From contig WAID01000015.1 in assembly GCA_016584495.1 (NCBI GenBank), positions 868,501 through 932,500 of the forward strand: 64,000 nt of DNA, in the 5' to 3' direction. Positions 24,661 through 37,116 of this stretch are shown one piece after another. This DNA comes from Celoporthe dispersa. Taxonomy: Eukaryota; Ascomycota; Sordariomycetes; Diaporthales; Cryphonectriaceae. The first letter of the stretch is position 1; each line of letters begins with the position of its first letter. The notes beneath the pieces were generated by a model. It saw only the letters and a list, made by a program, of their open reading frames with translations, was not told where the DNA came from and did not search any database. Position numbers and translations under genes: made by a program.

Positions 24661-26075
24661 GCGAGGCGCTCGAGGTTGCGGGATTCTGATCCCACACCAG
24701 GTGATGGATAGGACTCAATTCCTAGCGACCCATGGCACGGTGGCATATTGATTTGAGTTGACGAAAGGATACACCGGTATACCCAATTTTGCAGTTGCTT
24801 TTGATGGATATATATGAGTTTATTGATATGTTGGAAGAATCATCGCCCCTGGGTAAAAAAAAAAAAATCAAAGAGGAGGGGGTAGTGATTGTTTTTTCTT
24901 TGGATCAGGTTCATGCTGCACAGACTGACTGATGGACGGCTTGCATTACGACAACCACCATGAGGACGGATGGCCACGCCCGGGACAAGGACTGGCAGTG
25001 AGCGAGAACGGGACCTTGGAAACCACCTATGGCAGCCTGTATGGTCTGCGCGTTGGGATGAGACGAATCTCTATGCGCAAAGCTGCCTTGGAACACACAG
25101 ACAGAAAAACCAGTTTTGCCGTGGAGACATTCCATGACCTACACTGCTTGTTCCTCTTTGGCCGGGGTTTCCTTAGTAGGAGCCTGACCATTCTGGAGTT
25201 CATACCCCTCGACCCAAGCAAATCCTTTACACTTCTCCACTAACAGCTCGCAGCCTCCCTTGCTAACTATAGGATACCAGCGAGGAGCCGGCGAGGCTTC
25301 GCGAACACCTCTCGGTCTCCTCCCCCCCCCCCCCCCCACAAACGCAGGTCGCTTTCTCACTCGACCGCTCGAAGACGACCAAAGACACATCCGTAGCTGG
25401 AACAGCAAGAATTAGGTGAGTAAGGGGAGTTAAATGCCTGGCTAAATTACATGTAAGAGGTCACGTTCCAGTATCTGTAGTTCCAACAAAACTGGCGTCA
25501 GTGTCACGAGCGTGATCCGTACCAGTGACCGCTCAGCCTTTTGTGTGCACAAGGTCTTGACGGCGTACCGATCACCTTGTCGCATGTTGGACAATTCCTT
25601 TTCCTATATAAACCCTCTGGTATCATAGTGACGACAATACCTTTTTTTTCTTAAAAAAAAAAAGCCTTCAGCGGTGTGCGGGAGAAATTACCTGGCCCAT
25701 TGGTTTTGAGTGGGACTGCAGCATGACTGTATAATCGACAACGCGAAAGCGATAAGTGGATGGAGGGCCGCTGGCGAGGCTGAGGTGGGTCCTGGCGCTG
25801 AACACGCCATTGGGCTTTGGCTGCAGACTGGGCTATTGCTTTCGAGACTTCGCAGGGAAACGCATCACAGACAGTTCTTTGACAGGAAATGGAACGTCTT
25901 GGAAATTATCTGTCCAGTGGACCTCGCATTGATCTGACAAAATATCTGGATCCTTTCTTCCCAAGGTTTGTGTTTTGGTTCTTGGTCCCACAGGGTACGT
26001 CCGATGGCCCCCTTGCCTATACCATTACATTATCAGAGCACTCTTTGTCGGGACCATGCGTGTGGCCCCTGCTGA
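24661..26075. other. Intergenic between convergent genes, 1.4 kb
   Basis: No gene is seen. The stretch contains a C16 tract (25322-25337) and A/T runs near 24856 and 25640-25665. The open frames present are short and lack introns or motifs. Confidence 0.5.
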
Positions 26076-26903
26076 TCACTGGCTAGCAGCAAGCTGGATC
26101 CGGAACTCCATCGTGGCGTTGACAGAGAAGAACCACTTGCAGTCCATGTGACCCTGGGCGCGCATGCGATCGATGTAGGGCTCGTCTGCGCTGGCGGCGA
26201 GGTCGTAGACGCTCGCGTTGAGGACATTGACGACGTCCTGGTTGCCGATGCTATGGTCATCAAGGGAGAGCTGTGTTAGCAAGAAATTCTCTACTGCCAA
26301 CTAGGTCGGTCTAGATATAACATTTCTATTCGACGGGGAGGAGACCTACACGACAATATCGCTGGTGTTGTGGGGCGCAGTCATGTTGCCCATCTGGAGT
26401 CTACCGGGTCTGCCGCCGAGGCGCTGGACGGCAAACTCGCAGGTGCCGTTGCTGGCAAGGCCCGTGAAGCTGCTGCTGCCGCCACCGTCATCCTTGCGCC
26501 AGCGTCCCAGCTCCCAGAAGCCCGGGGCGGCGTGTAGCTGTTGGACCAGGGCTAGGCAGTCCTCGCGGATGACGGTGGTGCGGGAGGGCGAGACGTCATC
26601 GTAGGTCACATTGTGGCCACAGGCCGTGATGCTGCTGCTGCCGTTAATGTTGGGATAGGTGGTGAGGTTCTTGTTGTTGGTGTCGACGCCGAGGCCGCCG
26701 ATGATGGCGTCGGTGCCATTGATGGCAGTGCTGTGCCAGAGGACCTGGGCGGGGACGGAGGCGTGAGTATGGGTGTCGAGGAGCTTGTGGAGGAAGAGGC
26801 CCTTTTTATGACCGGCTGCCTGGGCGTGGGTGAAGAGGGGGCTGGCAGTGGCCAGGGAGGCGAGACCGACCAGGCACTTGGCGACGGTGGGTTTGAACTG
26901 CAT
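26076..26903 (-). CDS. Secreted Ecp2-like effector (Hce2 domain)
   Basis: A small secreted protein of 242 aa. Exon 1 is 26350-26903 and exon 2 26076-26250; intron 26251-26349 divides a Val codon, and the joined frame gives a smooth IGNQDVVNVL-type segment. The ATG at 26901-26903 gives a classical signal peptide (MQFKPTVAKCLVGLASLATA). The mature part is rich in N-glycosylation sequons and has few cysteines: ITACGHN, REDCLAL, GTCEFAV and MDCKWFF. Four Cys in this order, with a GNQD motif between the third and fourth, is the layout of the Hce2 family, homologous to Cladosporium fulvum Ecp2, whose members are secreted effectors in plant-associated fungi and stress-linked proteins elsewhere. Role in this organism is not known. 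The gene appears intact. Confidence 0.75.
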
Positions 26904-27887
26904 CTTGACAGGATTTGTGTGTGTCTTGATGTTGATGGAGGTGGAGGAGGGGCCTGGAATTTTTTTCTTTTTACTGAGAAGGTGATGACGAGGCACAAAA
27001 GTTCCTGTAGACGGAGCAGTGGTGCTAAATATGAAAAGGAGGACAGACATAGAGTTAGGGAAATTTGTGGAGGGAAGGTGTAGAGGTGGTGGTTGCCGTT
27101 TGTGAAATTGTTTTTTTTTTTCGAGACGTGGTTCACCCGACACGCCTGATTGTATGGGGTGGGGCTCTTCCCGCTGCAGAGAATTTGAGCTCCTCGAAGG
27201 CGATGGGTCAGAAATGACGGTAATTGTATCGTAACACAGCAGTTCCAAGTTGTCTCGAGCTGAGACTGCTGGTCGTGTTTGCTCAGGGTGACTGCACTGA
27301 CTGGGCTGAACGCCTCCCCCTGCCTCGATGGGCGGAATATACTGGGCAAGGCTTTTGTTGAGAGCTCAAGGGGAGGAGGGTGAAAAAGACCATGCAACAT
27401 ATCATCAAGTTCACATGACTGATCAGGTATCGCAGGCTACATCGGTTGTTTTGCAAAGAGGTAGGAAGGCATAGGTCGGAGGGCTGAATCCCCAACCATC
27501 GATTAACTTCCTAGCAGGCTGGGGATAATTATGCGTTTCATCTTTTACACATGATCATGATAGATGTATGCACAGAGGGCTAGAGAAAACGTTACACAGA
27601 AGGATCTTCCAGTTTTTGAGTGGATGTAATTACTCTGATGCTTCCCCTGTGATGATTGATATGCCAAGCGCCCTGCCGTGAAACGCGCTCGTGTCCCTAC
27701 CAACATGAAGACCACAAACGCACACACACGCACACATTAAGCCTCAGATTGCCAGAAGATGAAGTTCACGAAGACCCAAGAGCAGACCTCTCTCTCTCTC
27801 CCCTTTCCATGTGTGAAATCCCCCCAAAATGGTCGACCCTGGAGAAGGTTTCGTGGAATACGCGGTCTCGATGTCCAGCACCGCTGT
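26904..27887. other. Intergenic, promoter of the Ecp2-like gene
   Basis: No separate gene is seen. The leftward frame remains open upstream of 26903 but reads as a low-complexity, Lys/Ser/Pro-rich leader. CA-repeat DNA lies near 27719-27735. Confidence 0.5.
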
Positions 27888-28256
27888 TCAATTGCCGACG
27901 ATGATGACCTCCTCGGGGACCTGCATTAGCAAGAGGGCCATCTTGACCTTCTGGCGCAGGTCGCCAAACAACTCGATCTCGTGCACCTCGTGGTTCCTGC
28001 CGACACACCCCGGGATACACTGCTTGATGACCGTGAAGATGTACTTCCGGATGGGAGAGGAGATGCCCTTGACCATGGTGACGTTGGTATGGCGCGACAG
28101 CTTCACCAGGTGGATGGAGATGGGCGGGATCGGGAACTCGGGCTTGGGGGCAGGCGTGTAGTCGGGCGCAGCAGAGCCTTGGGTGCTGAGCCAGGAGTTC
28201 TCGTCAGACACGTAGGTGCTTTCCGTGATGGAGATCGTGGAAGCCATCGCACGCAT
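27888..28256 (-). CDS. Small hypothetical protein
   Basis: A single open frame of 122 aa from the ATG at 28254-28256 (an alternative in-frame ATG lies three codons in). The N-terminal third is Ser/Pro/Thr-rich (TPAPKPEFPIPPISIHLVK) and the C-terminal half is hydrophobic with basic spots (KYIFTVIKQCIPGCVGR, then QKVKMALLLMQVPEEVIIV). There is no signal peptide or clear membrane span. I do not recognise the family. It is kept because its composition is protein-like and it lies in a space otherwise empty; it could also be one exon of a larger gene. It is the last gene before the polyketide cluster, and no functional link is visible. Confidence 0.45.
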   Translation of the reverse strand: MRAMASTISITESTYVSDENSWLSTQGSAAPDYTPAPKPEFPIPPISIHLVKLSRHTNVTMVKGISSPIRKYIFTVIKQCIPGCVGRNHEVHEIELFGDLRQKVKMALLLMQVPEEVIIVGN

Positions 28257-29064
28257 GGGCTATATTGGTTGGATGTCCGGGAAGCCACGTTAGATAACAC
28301 GGCTAAATTTTAATTTCGGGCGTGTGGTGGACATCAACTTACGATAGTGTGCTTGGTGGTTGATTCTCTTGCCCGAGGGGGATCCTCTGATCTTGTTCGG
28401 ACCTCGGGTGTCGTATTGCTTGTTCGAGGGTGATTGCGGAGTGTCGTGGTCAGCTTGGTGTGCGGTCAGTTGGTTTGGTTGGGAGAGAGAAGGAGGGGGA
28501 GAAGATTGACCCTCACAGTCTGGATGTGGGTAGCTGGTTTCGATTTGTACTAACTCTGAAGCAGGTTTACTGGTAGAGTTCTAGTTGCTTCTATCTGAGA
28601 GTTTGAATCTTCCGTGGGCTTCACTGGTAGGTGAAGGTCGATTAATGCTTTAGTTGGTGGATCAGTGTCGCGCGCTGCGCGTCACTTGGACGCGGTAGCA
28701 GCTGCAGGTGTGCGAAATGTTGGGCGATGCACCGATTCACTTTCCTTGTCCAATCACCGTGTAAACCAAATGTAAAACAATACACACAAAAAAAAAAATC
28801 GAGGTAATTACCATACGAGTGATTGATGGAAGTGAAGTCTTCTCATCTACTGCTTCGAGTCGTCTCCTCCGCCTTGGACAGCCAGCCTCGTGCATGCACC
28901 TCGGCGCATGTAGACCCTCTTGAGTAATCCGAGTGACGACGCAACTCAATTCAAGAGGAAGAGAATAGTTCTAAATTTCCAGAAATGTCATAACAACTAC
29001 CAACAGAATACAGTCTAGCATGATGAGTCTACAATGACCAAACCGGCCCCTTGCCTTATCAGCC
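28257..29064. other. Left boundary of the polyketide cluster
   Basis: No gene is seen. It holds the promoter of the small leftward gene and the 3' flank of the HR-PKS, with an A9 run near 28790. Confidence 0.5.
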
Positions 29065-32000
29065 TCAAGCGCCCACCAAAGACGCATCAATATGACTACT
29101 CTTACTCGCAACAATCGTCGCCAGCGCAGAAATAGACGCGGTCTGCATGATGTCAAAGATGGTCACGTCCGCGGCCGCCTGGATCGCTAGCATGTTCCGC
29201 AGCTCGACCGCCACGAGGCTGTCCACCCCGTACGCAGACAGCGGCTTGGACGGGGTGATGTCGTCCTTGGGCATCATGAAGATGTCCACCAGCTTGTTGA
29301 CGATCACCTCCACCACCGCAGCCGCCGCCTCGTCCAGCGCCCCGGCCCCTGCGATCTTGCCGGCCAGGTCCGACAGCCCAGCTTTGCCACCCGCGCCCTT
29401 GGACGCAGACGCATCCTCTCGGAACCGCAGCCCGCCGAAGCGAGCATCCCGCGCCAGGAACGGCGCCTCGTCCCAGTGGGACCCGCCGCCGACGTTGAGC
29501 CCCATGATCAGAAGACCGGCATGCGGCGCAAGCAGGGCGGCGCCGAGGGCCGCGAGCACGTCCTCCTCGCCCAGGAGGCTGAAGCCCAGCTTGAGCAGCC
29601 TGTCGGCCATGCTCTTGTCCGTCTCGGCCAGGTAGCCGACGGACTTCACCTGGCCCAGGTCGATGGCCACGGCGGGCAGGCCCTGCGATACACGGTGGCG
29701 GGCCAGCGCGTCCTGGAACGCGCCGCCTGCCGAGTAGGCGCTCTGGCTGGCGTTGCCGGTCTGGCCGACCAGCGAGGAGAGCATGACGAAGAAGTCTAGG
29801 GGCTGAGAGAGGGTCTGCGTGTGTAGGTTCCACGTCCCGGCCACCTTGGGCCTCACCCCGGCTGTGTAGTCATCCAGCGTCATGTTCTCCATGATCGAGT
29901 CCTGGCAGGTGGTGTTAGCTGTCTCTCTCTCTTGTGTGTGTGTCTGTGTGATTGACGGTGTGAGATACATACCTGGAGAACCATGGCTGCCTGGATCACG
30001 CCCCTGATGGGTGGCATCTTCAGCTCTCCTGTGCAAGTCTTGACGGCCGTGGCCACCTCTGCCTCGACCGTGATGTCGCAGCTGACCACTTCCACCCGGC
30101 AGCCGAGCTCCTCCAGCTCAGAGACGAGAGCCGAGCCGCTCTTCCGCGCATCCTTCCTCCTCGAGACGATGGCGATGTTTCGCGCCCCGTGCGCCACAAG
30201 CCAGTGGCACACAGAGCGCCCGATGCCGCCCAGGCCGCCGACGACCAGGTACGTGCCGTCGCCGCGGAGCCTGACCTGTCCCTTCTGGGGCAGGACGGGG
30301 ATCAGCTCTTCAGGCCCCATCGAGATGACAATCTTGCCCATGTGCTTGCCGGCCTGCATCAGCCGATAAGTCCGCTCCAGCTCGGAGACGGGGAACACGG
30401 TGATGGGCTCCACGGGGACGATGACCTTCTCTCCCGCCAGACGGATGACCTCCTTGAACACCCTGTAGTTCTCGGCCTTCTTCCCCTCGCTGAAGGCCAG
30501 CAGCTCGACCGAGGTGAAGGTGGCGACGCGCGTGAAGGCGTGCATGGACAGCTGCGAGTCGAGCTCAAAGTCCCGCTTGCCGATCTCGACGAAGCGTCCG
30601 AAGGGGGCCAGGCAGTTGAAGCTCTCCTGCAGCAGCAGGCCCGCCAGGGAGTTGAGGACGACATCCACTCCGCGGCCGCCGGTCGCCCTGAGCACGTCTG
30701 CCTTGAACGAGGTGTCTCTGCTGTTGAAGATGCGCTCGGGCGCAATGCCGTAGTGTTTCATGATGAACTCGCGCTTGGCCGGCGTGCCGACCGTCACGTA
30801 GATGTCGGCCCCGATGTCCTTGGCCAGGACGAGTGCGGCCTGGCCAAAGGCGCCCGTGGCAGCATGGATCAAGATCGTCTCGCCTTTCTGCAGCCGAGCC
30901 TGTAGGTAGACAGAGACGTACGCCGTGCAGTACGACACGGGCATGCTCGCGGCCACCTCAAAGGTCATGTCGTCCGGGATGTGCACCACGCTTGTCCAGT
31001 GCACGCGGACCAGGTTGCCGTAGTGGCCGCGCAGGAGCATGGCCACGCGCTCGCCGGGCTGGAAGCCTCTGACCGCGGATCCCACGCGCGTGATTTGTCC
31101 CGCGCACTCAAAGCCCATGATGTCGCTCTGCAGCTGGCCCATGGCGACCATGACATCCCGGAAGTTGAGGCCAAAAGCGCGCGGTGCGACCTCGATGGAC
31201 TCCGGGTCCAGCTCCGCGCTTGCGTTTGGATCATCGTCCCAGACAAGCGTGTCCAACAGGCCTGGCGTCTGAACGAAGAGCCGCAGTGGCCGGCCGGGCT
31301 GCTCGAGAGACTTGAGCTCAGGGGCGGGGACGTCGTTTGCATCTGGAAACAGCGACCTGTTCAGAACCGTATCCTTGCGGTATCGTAGGATGGACACCAC
31401 GCCAGCACGCTCGGCGAACTCAAAGTCGATCGTGTTGCTGGCGCCGGCAGCCGTGACAGCGTCGTCAAAGGTCTTACTGAAGACCTCGGCGATGGTGCTG
31501 GCAGACCCTGTGCTCCAGAGGGCTGACTTTGGGTCCAGGTCTAGCGACACGAGACGCTTCCCACCGTACTCATTCCGGAGAGACCGCAGGAAGCCGATGC
31601 TGAGACCGAGGTGCGGGTCAGAGCAGTCCATGGCACCCCCTCGTGTCACCCAGAGCACGCCCTTAGACTGCGTGCAGATGGAACGGATGGCCTTGAACTG
31701 TGTCTCGTCGAGTGTCGGGAGAACAGGGCCCATGAGCTCGGCGAGGAACAGGAACGTCTTTGCGCCGTCGCCCTGCACGTCTGTGATGGGCTCGACAGTC
31801 GGCTCAGCACCGGTAAGATCGCGGATTGAAGTCTTGAGTGACTGTATCCACTGGGTATACAGCACGCTCTTGACTGTTGGGGCGACGATGACGATGTTAG
31901 GTGTCACCTTTGGCGCAGCTGGGACCGTACTGGTCATGATGGTGCTGAGGCTGTAGAGCTCTTCGTCTTCAGCATCGCGCACTTCAAAGTCCACGCCAGT

Positions 32001-35000
32001 GAAGCCCGCGCTGCGAAACACGCCGTCCCACAGGCTGACGGAGAGGGAAGGGTCCATTTTCCGGTCGTCTTCCTCGCTTGACCACCACCCGGGCAGCAGG
32101 CTAAACACAAAGTTGACATCGGTCTGCTCCTGTGTCGGCTCCACGAGGACCAGTCTTCCGGCGCCGTTTGGCTTCAACAGTTTCCGGACATGGGCCATGG
32201 TGCGCTCCATGGACCTGGTGCTGGAGAGGACCCGGCTCGCGATGATCAGGTCGTACGTGCCCTCTTTGTAGTCTTGCTTACTGGGATCCTGCTCGATGTC
32301 AAGTTTCTTATACGAGACGAGGCCCTCCCAGGACTTGAACTTGTCCTTGGCCGCTGGGAAGAAATCAGGTGAGATGTCTGTGTACTCGTACCCTGCAGCC
32401 TTCGGGTTGTCCGTCCCGAGTGTCTCCAGGATGGCCTTGGTGACAGCCCCAGTACCAGCACCGATCTCGAGGATGCGGGCCCGCGGGTTCTTGTGCACAA
32501 CATGGGAGACCAGCGCGGCGACCTGGGCCGCGGCACGGTTCACTTTGAGCCCGTCCTGGTCATAGCGCGCAAGCAAGTCCTCACTGTCCAGGGTATCTGA
32601 CACAGACTTGTCACCACGCATGATGGCTCCCAAGTGCGGTCCCACTTGTGTGATCAGCTCGCCGTTGACACTCGCCGAGCGGACTCTGGCCTCCAGCTCG
32701 TCAATGCCTTCTTCAAACCGCGAGGAGACCCAGTCGATGCTGTTCGGAGCAAGCTTGTTGTGGGCGGCTGCCAGGAACGTCTTCTTCATCCACGTGTAGT
32801 ATTTGGCAATGTGTGGCTCGAGTTTCTCGATGGGCGTGGTGACCTGGCCGATGGCCTTGATGATGTAGTAGATGATCAGGTGCCGCAGCTCCACCAGGGC
32901 CTGGCTCTCCTTGGGGTCGATGGGGCGGCTCAGCTCGGTCTGCAGGGCGGCCAGCTTGAGGAAGGTGATGTCTGGACCCCAGACGGGCGTGATGAACTTT
33001 TCCCTCTCCGAGTCATTACCACCCGTCTGCTGCACGTTGCCAATGGACTGACACAGGAACCCATCTACCGTCAAGACGGGCGCAGCATCACCACCGCCGA
33101 CCGCGTTGGTAACCGTGATGTTGGTCTCGAAACTCTGCTTGTTGGCGTGGCTGAGCGTCGTGAGGGCACTGAAATCATGGCCAGGCGTGCTGGGAATATT
33201 GTGTGCCACCCAGATATGTTTGATGGACCGTGGGATCTGTGCAGTCTCCTGCGCGCGAGACCCCGCGCCATCCAGTGCGGTATACGCCGCCTGGAAGATG
33301 GTATCCAGCGTGGTAGGGTGGATGACATGGGCGTGCTGCTCCTTGTACGGCATGATAGCTGCCGTGTCGGCCACAGTAAAAGCCGAGACTGACTCCTTCT
33401 CGCGCGCGCGGATGTTTTTCAGGTTCTGGAAGATGGGCCCATGGTTGATGCCAGCTGCTCGGAGCCCTATGTAGATGTCCTTGGGATCAATGTGGATGCG
33501 GTAGTCCACGTCCCGCGCCTGGACACCGGCTCCGCCGAGCTGTCGAGGCTGGAGATCGACTTTGATCTGGCCCCTGCAATGCTCAGACCAGACATTTTCA
33601 CCCGTGACAGAGCATATTCGGAATTCTTGCCAGCCAATGGCCGAGATGTTCTTGGGGTCACTCGGGCGCAGCGTCAGCTGCACCTCCACGCCCTCGGCCG
33701 TGTCAGGGATGACAAGGGCCGACTGTATGTCGATGTTGCGGATCTGGTACCCCCTGGGCTCCTGCTGGTCACTCTCATGGTCCCTCCTGTGCTGTGCACA
33801 CGCGCCTTCGATGGCCATGCAGAGATAGCCGGCTCCTGGGTACACGAAGTTGGCCTGGATGATGTGCTCGCGCACCCAAGGAAGATCAGACACGCGGATC
33901 ACATTGCGCCACGACGGGGTGAGAGGGCTCGAGTCCAGTGCACTGGAGCCCAGGAGATCGTGAGGAGTATCGCGGCGGTCGCGGAAGGACTTGTTGACTC
34001 GCGCCTCGGACCAGTGCTTGACGGTATGATTCCACGGGTAGGCCGGCAGATCGGTGAGGATTGGCACGCTGTGGCGGCCTCGAGGGAAATTGACCGCCTC
34101 CATGTGCACCGGGTATCCCATGCGGACCAGGTCTGCGACGAGGGCGTGCATGGTGGCAACAGCATTATTCTTGCGGATTAAGCAGGTATTGTACGATACC
34201 TTTTTGTTGTCGCCCGCAAACTCGGGCAACATGTCTACAATGTTGTTGATGGGTGCAGACAGCGCGCCGTGCGGGCCCACCTCGACGACAGCGTCGACGA
34301 GAGCTGTGCCGTCCTCCTCGAAGCACATGTTTCGGAAGGCCTCGATGAACTGCACGGGGCTGACCAGGCTGTCAACCCAGTGCTGTGGCCTCCCGAGGTC
34401 AGCGAACGAGCTCATGCGCTTGCCAGTGGTCGGGGAGGAGAACACCACGTCGTCCAGGTTACCGTGGAGGGGTTTCATATATTTCTCCAGATACTGGCGG
34501 TAAGGCTTGGCGATGACCTGGACGTGGTGTGAATGCCAGGCAGCGTCGACTTTCAGTCGCCGCGCAAAGATGTTGTCGGCCTTGAGAATCTCCTCCAGCT
34601 CGATCAAACCCGTCACGTCGCCTGAGATGGTCGTGCTCACGGGGCTGTTCAGGCAGGCTATCACCACCCGCCCGGCCGTCACGCGCGCCAGGTATTTCTC
34701 AGACTCCTCGGCGCCGATGCCGACGGCCATCATGCCGCCCTTGGACGGGCCGTCCACAAACTTTGTCAGGGCACCGGCGAGCTCGCCACGCGACAGGACG
34801 ATGGCCATTGTGGAGTGCAGGCTGATAGCACCCACTGCGCACGCAGCCGCGATCTCGCCGCTTGAGTGGCTTGTCACGGCTGCGGGCGAGATGCCCCAGC
34901 TGAGGAGCAGGCGCATCAGTGCAACCTGCAGCGCTACGCAGAGCGGGGTGCTGAGCTCGGTGTCATTGACACGGCTGGTGGCCTCGTCCTGCATTAGCTC

Positions 35001-37116
35001 GTCCAGTAACGACCACTTGGCGCCCAGGCCCTTCAGGTAGCCGTCGGCCTCGAGAATGGTCTCTTTGTATACTGGATAGGCCTCGATGAGCTCGCGGCCC
35101 ATGGCGAACCACTGTGCACCCTGGCCCGTGAACACGAAACCAAGGCGTGGTACGGTCTCTTCTCTCCGGGCTGGCTTCATTCTCGGTGTAGCTAGGGCTC
35201 TAGACAGGTCTGCCAGGTTCTGTGCTGATGCTGCGGCGATCCAGGAAAATAGGGAGCGACGCTGCGAGAGGGTGTAGGCCAGACGGGCAAAGAGGGCAGA
35301 GTCTTTCTCCTGGTCCCCAGTGGACTTTGACGACACATACTCGGCAAGATTGGATATCATGGCCTGACATGCTTGCTCATCCTTGGCGGAAAGCATGACG
35401 ATACGCGCAGAGCCCACGGCTGGTCGTCCGTGATGTGCAATCGCTCCATTCGTCCCATTGGTGTGTCCATTCGTGTGGCCGTTGGCGTGTCCATTGGTAG
35501 CAGTGCCATTGGAGACTCCATTGCTGGTGCCGTTGGTGCTTGCATGACCATTGACTCCGTTGGACGTCGAGATGTGGCCCTTTGGCGCGCGCGTCTTGAG
35601 GAAGGACTCGTAACTCTCCATAACGACATGTGCGTTGGTGCCTCCGTAGCCAAAATTGTTGATCGATGCCCGCTGGTAACCCGAGTCCTCCGGCCAGGTC
35701 TCTAGTCTGCGTGGCACATCCAGGTGCAGGGCATCAAGATCAATCTTGTCGCTCGGCTTCTCAAAGCCAGCGATGGGCGGGATCAGTCCCTTTTCGAGCA
35801 TCAAGGCCGCCTTGATGATGCTCGCGAGCCCGCTCGCCGTCTCTGTATGGCCAACATTTGTCTTGACCGAGCCCAGCCGTACGGGCTGTCCATGCTGCCG
35901 CCGTTCCTTGAACGCCGACGAGATTGCTCGCGCCTCGATCGGGTCGCCCGTCGTCGTTCCCGTACCATGCGCCTCAAAGTAGTCCGTATGCGCCGGGTCA
36001 AGGCGGGCCTTCTTGTAGCATGCGCGTATCAGCTGCTCTTGCGCGGCCTGGCTGGGCGTGGTGATGGTCTCGGTCTTTCCGTCCTGGTTCACGCCAGAGG
36101 CGCGGATAATGGCCCGGATGGGGTCGCCGTCGCGGATCGCATCTTCCAGCCGCTTGATGACCACGGTTGCACTGCCTTCTCCGCGGCCGTAGCCCTCGGC
36201 GCGGCTGTCAAAGGCGAAACTGCGCCCTGTGCGGCCTAGGAAACCCACGCTCGACATGATCTCGAAATTGTCGGGGTTGAGCAGCACATTGGCGCCTCCC
36301 ACGACGGACATGTCAGACTCGCCGGTGCGCAGAGATTGGCATGCCTGGTGGAGGGCTGTCAGGGTGGTTGAACAGCCGGTGTCGAGCGTGATGCTGGCGC
36401 CTCGCAGGTCGTAGAAATGCGAGATGCGGTTCGACGCCATAGCCGCGCCCACACCGAGCAGCAGGAACCGGGGCAGTGTCTCTGGATCTCGTGCGTGCGC
36501 ATCGCTGTAGTCTCTAAAGAAGGAGCCCGCAAACACAGATGTGTTGGACCCGGCGACATCCTGTATTGTGATGCCGGCTGCAGACGTGGGACCAAGGGTC
36601 AGCTTCGTGTTGTGGTAATGATGGTACGTTTATGCACCTCGAGGACCACATTTGACCTACCATTCTCTAACGCCTCATACGTGGACTCTAGCTGCAGTCT
36701 GAACTGTGGGTCCAGGACCTTTTGAATTGCTCTGTCAGGATGGCAACTCAACATGGACACATGTTCATGTAATCACCACTGACCTTGGCAGCCTCAGCTG
36801 TGAGGTTAAAGAAACCGGCATCAAACGCGGCTATATCGTCTTCTAGAAAATGCCCTCCGATCACGTTTGCCTACGAGTGTTAGTTGAAAACCCAGCTATA
36901 CAAGACGGTATTCCGGTTTTTCCTTGCAGTACATACCGTGTTGAGCTTCTGAGGATTTGGGTGGGAGACGCCATCGACGTTGAACCGAGAGGCAGGAATC
37001 TCGCTCCATGCCGTCCGGCCGTCGGCGCAGAGCTGCCACAAGTCCTCGGGGTTCTTGACACCTCCAGCGAAGCGGCAGCTCATGCCAATGACGGCGATGG
37101 GCACGTTTGACTCCAT
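29065..37116 (-). CDS. Highly reducing type I polyketide synthase (KS-AT-DH-CMeT-ER-KR-ACP)
   Basis: An iterative HR-PKS of 2588 aa. Exons: 36937-37116, 36784-36870, 36661-36718, 29973-36577 and 29065-29901; phases close without any break. Domains by residue: KS about 8-430 (Cys in LDTGCSTTL near 177; His in EAHGTGTT and KTNVGHTE), AT about 590-940 (Ser in SHSSGE, where the first residue is usually Gly), DH about 980-1290 (WVREHIIQ His), CMeT about 1360-1590 (intact SAM loop LEIGAGTGAVT), ER about 1890-2195 (ILIHAATGAFG), KR about 2220-2400 (VVGGLGGIGR; Tyr in SAYSAGG), ACP about 2510-2588 (Ser in GVDSLVAVEL). It has no release domain, so the chain is probably handed to the NR-PKS SAT domain. 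A Asn/Gly/His/Thr-rich linker follows the KS. The product is inferred to be a short, methylated, reduced acyl chain; HR partners in azaphilone clusters make such starters. Confidence 0.95.
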
